Positions 63,293-64,000 of a DNA stretch of 64,000 nucleotides are shown piece by piece. The number at the start of each line of letters is the position of its first letter. Positions within the stretch are counted from its first letter, which is position 1. Source of the stretch: JADJNY01 sp046349615 (GTDB lineage: Bacteria; Planctomycetota; UBA1135; GCA-002686595); NCBI GenBank assembly GCA_046349615.1, contig JAXMBZ010000010.1, positions 124,001-188,000 of the forward strand. Direction: 5' to 3'. A program made the position numbers and the translations under genes. Below the pieces are notes generated by a model. It saw nothing but the letters and a program-made list of their open reading frames with translations, did not search any database and was not told the DNA's origin.

Positions 63293-64000
63293 TCAGTGCA
63301 CGGGGTCCGCGTCTCCGCTCAGCGCGCGCTCGACCGCTCGGCGCAGCTCGGGATCCGCGCCTGCCGGGAACGCGCGCTCGAGCACCGCGGCCCGTTGCGC
63401 GGGCTCGACGACGGTTGCAACGCCCGCTGCGAAACCGGTCCACAGCGCAGGCGCGTCGCCCGGCTCCACGGCGAGGCCGATGCTCGCGGGCGACATCGGC
63501 TCGTCGCCGCCGTCCGCCAGGCCCTCGCCCAGGCCCGTGAAGAATTCGCGCGTGCCCGCGCTCGCGCGCACCCACTCGTCGAGCCGCGGGCGCTCGCTCG
63601 GGATGCCACGGACGTAGAGGCGGCCGACGAACAGGCCCGCGCCGCGCAGGGCGGCGGAACGAAGCTCGCCCGTGAACGTGTCGCGCAGCGCGGCGTTCGT
63701 GCCGAGGAGTTGGGCCGTCTTCGACTCCAGCGGCTCCGTCCCCGGAGGGAGGCACGCGCCCTCCGCGACGCGCGCCGCGAGGCCGGGTTCGTACGCAAAC
63801 ATCGTCGCGAGGACGCGCTGCATCTCGGCGATGCCGCGGGGGCTCGCGCCGCACGAGAAGCGCAGCGCGACGCCGAGCCCGCGCGCTAGGTCGACGCGAT
63901 GCTCCGCGGGCCAGATCTCGACGAATTCCGCCGGGTCGACGTACCAGGCATCGTTCGCGCCCGCGCGCTCCTTCGCGGTCTCGATCGCGAGCGTGCCGCG
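63293..64000 (-). CDS. unknown protein, 5' end cut by the window edge
   Basis: The frame stays open from the stop at 63293 to the right edge, giving 235 residues and no start: the protein begins in the next window. Sequence includes TLAIETAKERAGANDAWYVD, VEIWPAEHRVDLARGLGVAL and a C-terminal part with SKTAQLLGTNAALRDTFTGEL. An ATG at 63823 exists but the 59 codons before it read like coding sequence, so it is internal. No family recognised; no signal peptide can be judged. It converges on the methyltransferase gene with 24 nt between stops. Confidence 0.75.
   Translation of the reverse strand, partial: RGTLAIETAKERAGANDAWYVDPAEFVEIWPAEHRVDLARGLGVALRFSCGASPRGIAEMQRVLATMFAYEPGLAARVAEGACLPPGTEPLESKTAQLLGTNAALRDTFTGELRSAALRGAGLFVGRLYVRGIPSERPRLDEWVRASAGTREFFTGLGEGLADGGDEPMSPASIGLAVEPGDAPALWTGFAAGVATVVEPAQRAAVLERAFPAGADPELRRAVERALSGDADPVH

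Overview
This window is very GC-rich bacterial chromosome, roughly 70 percent or more by eye, and packed with genes: about 56 protein genes, no rRNA or tRNA, no transposase, no phage genes and no CRISPR array. Several traits point to a free-living, aerobic Planctomycetota-like bacterium: a Ser/Thr kinase fused to TPR repeats, an ECF sigma factor coupled to a large carboxypeptidase-regulatory-repeat protein, many lipoproteins and signal peptides, DUF1326 and DUF1579 proteins, and c-type cytochromes. No ribosomal or marker RNA is present, so the phylum is an inference. Myxococcota or another GC-rich phylum cannot be excluded.

Layout. 1-4.9 kb: a kinase-TPR protein diverges from two secreted c-type cytochromes. 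4.9-5.4 kb: the only long non-coding stretch, with an 84-bp degenerate repeat and a 47-nt hairpin. 5.4-13.6 kb: a thioredoxin lipoprotein with an Eis-like acetyltransferase, a PLP aminotransferase coupled to a type 5 uracil-DNA glycosylase, an unknown secreted protein, an aldehyde dehydrogenase and small secreted proteins. 13.6-20.9 kb: one long leftward block of transport genes, namely PhnD-PhnC-PhnE-PhnE followed by two ATPase/permease ABC-2 exporter modules. 21.1-25.3 kb: a periplasmic molybdenum hydroxylase of three subunits plus a small cysteine-rich protein. 25.4-34 kb: a DUF1326 protein, a repeat protein, Hsp20-Lon, an ion transporter, TruD and a Pro-rich membrane protein.

34-42 kb: an ABC ATPase, FtsX-type permease and AttH/CrtC-like lipocalin operon with an alpha/beta hydrolase and a YbgA-type protein, diverging from an SRPBCC protein coupled to a stand-alone archaeal-type threonyl-tRNA editing domain. 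42-51 kb: a DUF481 outer-membrane protein, a short MscL, a GH20 glycosidase with a membrane partner, and a CHASE4 kinase with a REC-HK-REC hybrid kinase. 50-64 kb: a thioredoxin-fold protein without redox cysteines, a TPR protein, the sigma/FecR-like/repeat protein pair, a class II photolyase, YceI, two tandem SPFH (Band 7) proteins, a methyltransferase, and a gene cut by the right edge.

Two genome-wide habits stand out. Neighbouring genes are joined by 4-nt GTGA or ATGA overlaps, which implies translational coupling. Several transcription units that lack a clear Shine-Dalgarno carry a TANNNT hexamer only 7-11 nt before the start codon, which is the layout of leaderless promoters. That second signal is the most interesting system-level observation here.
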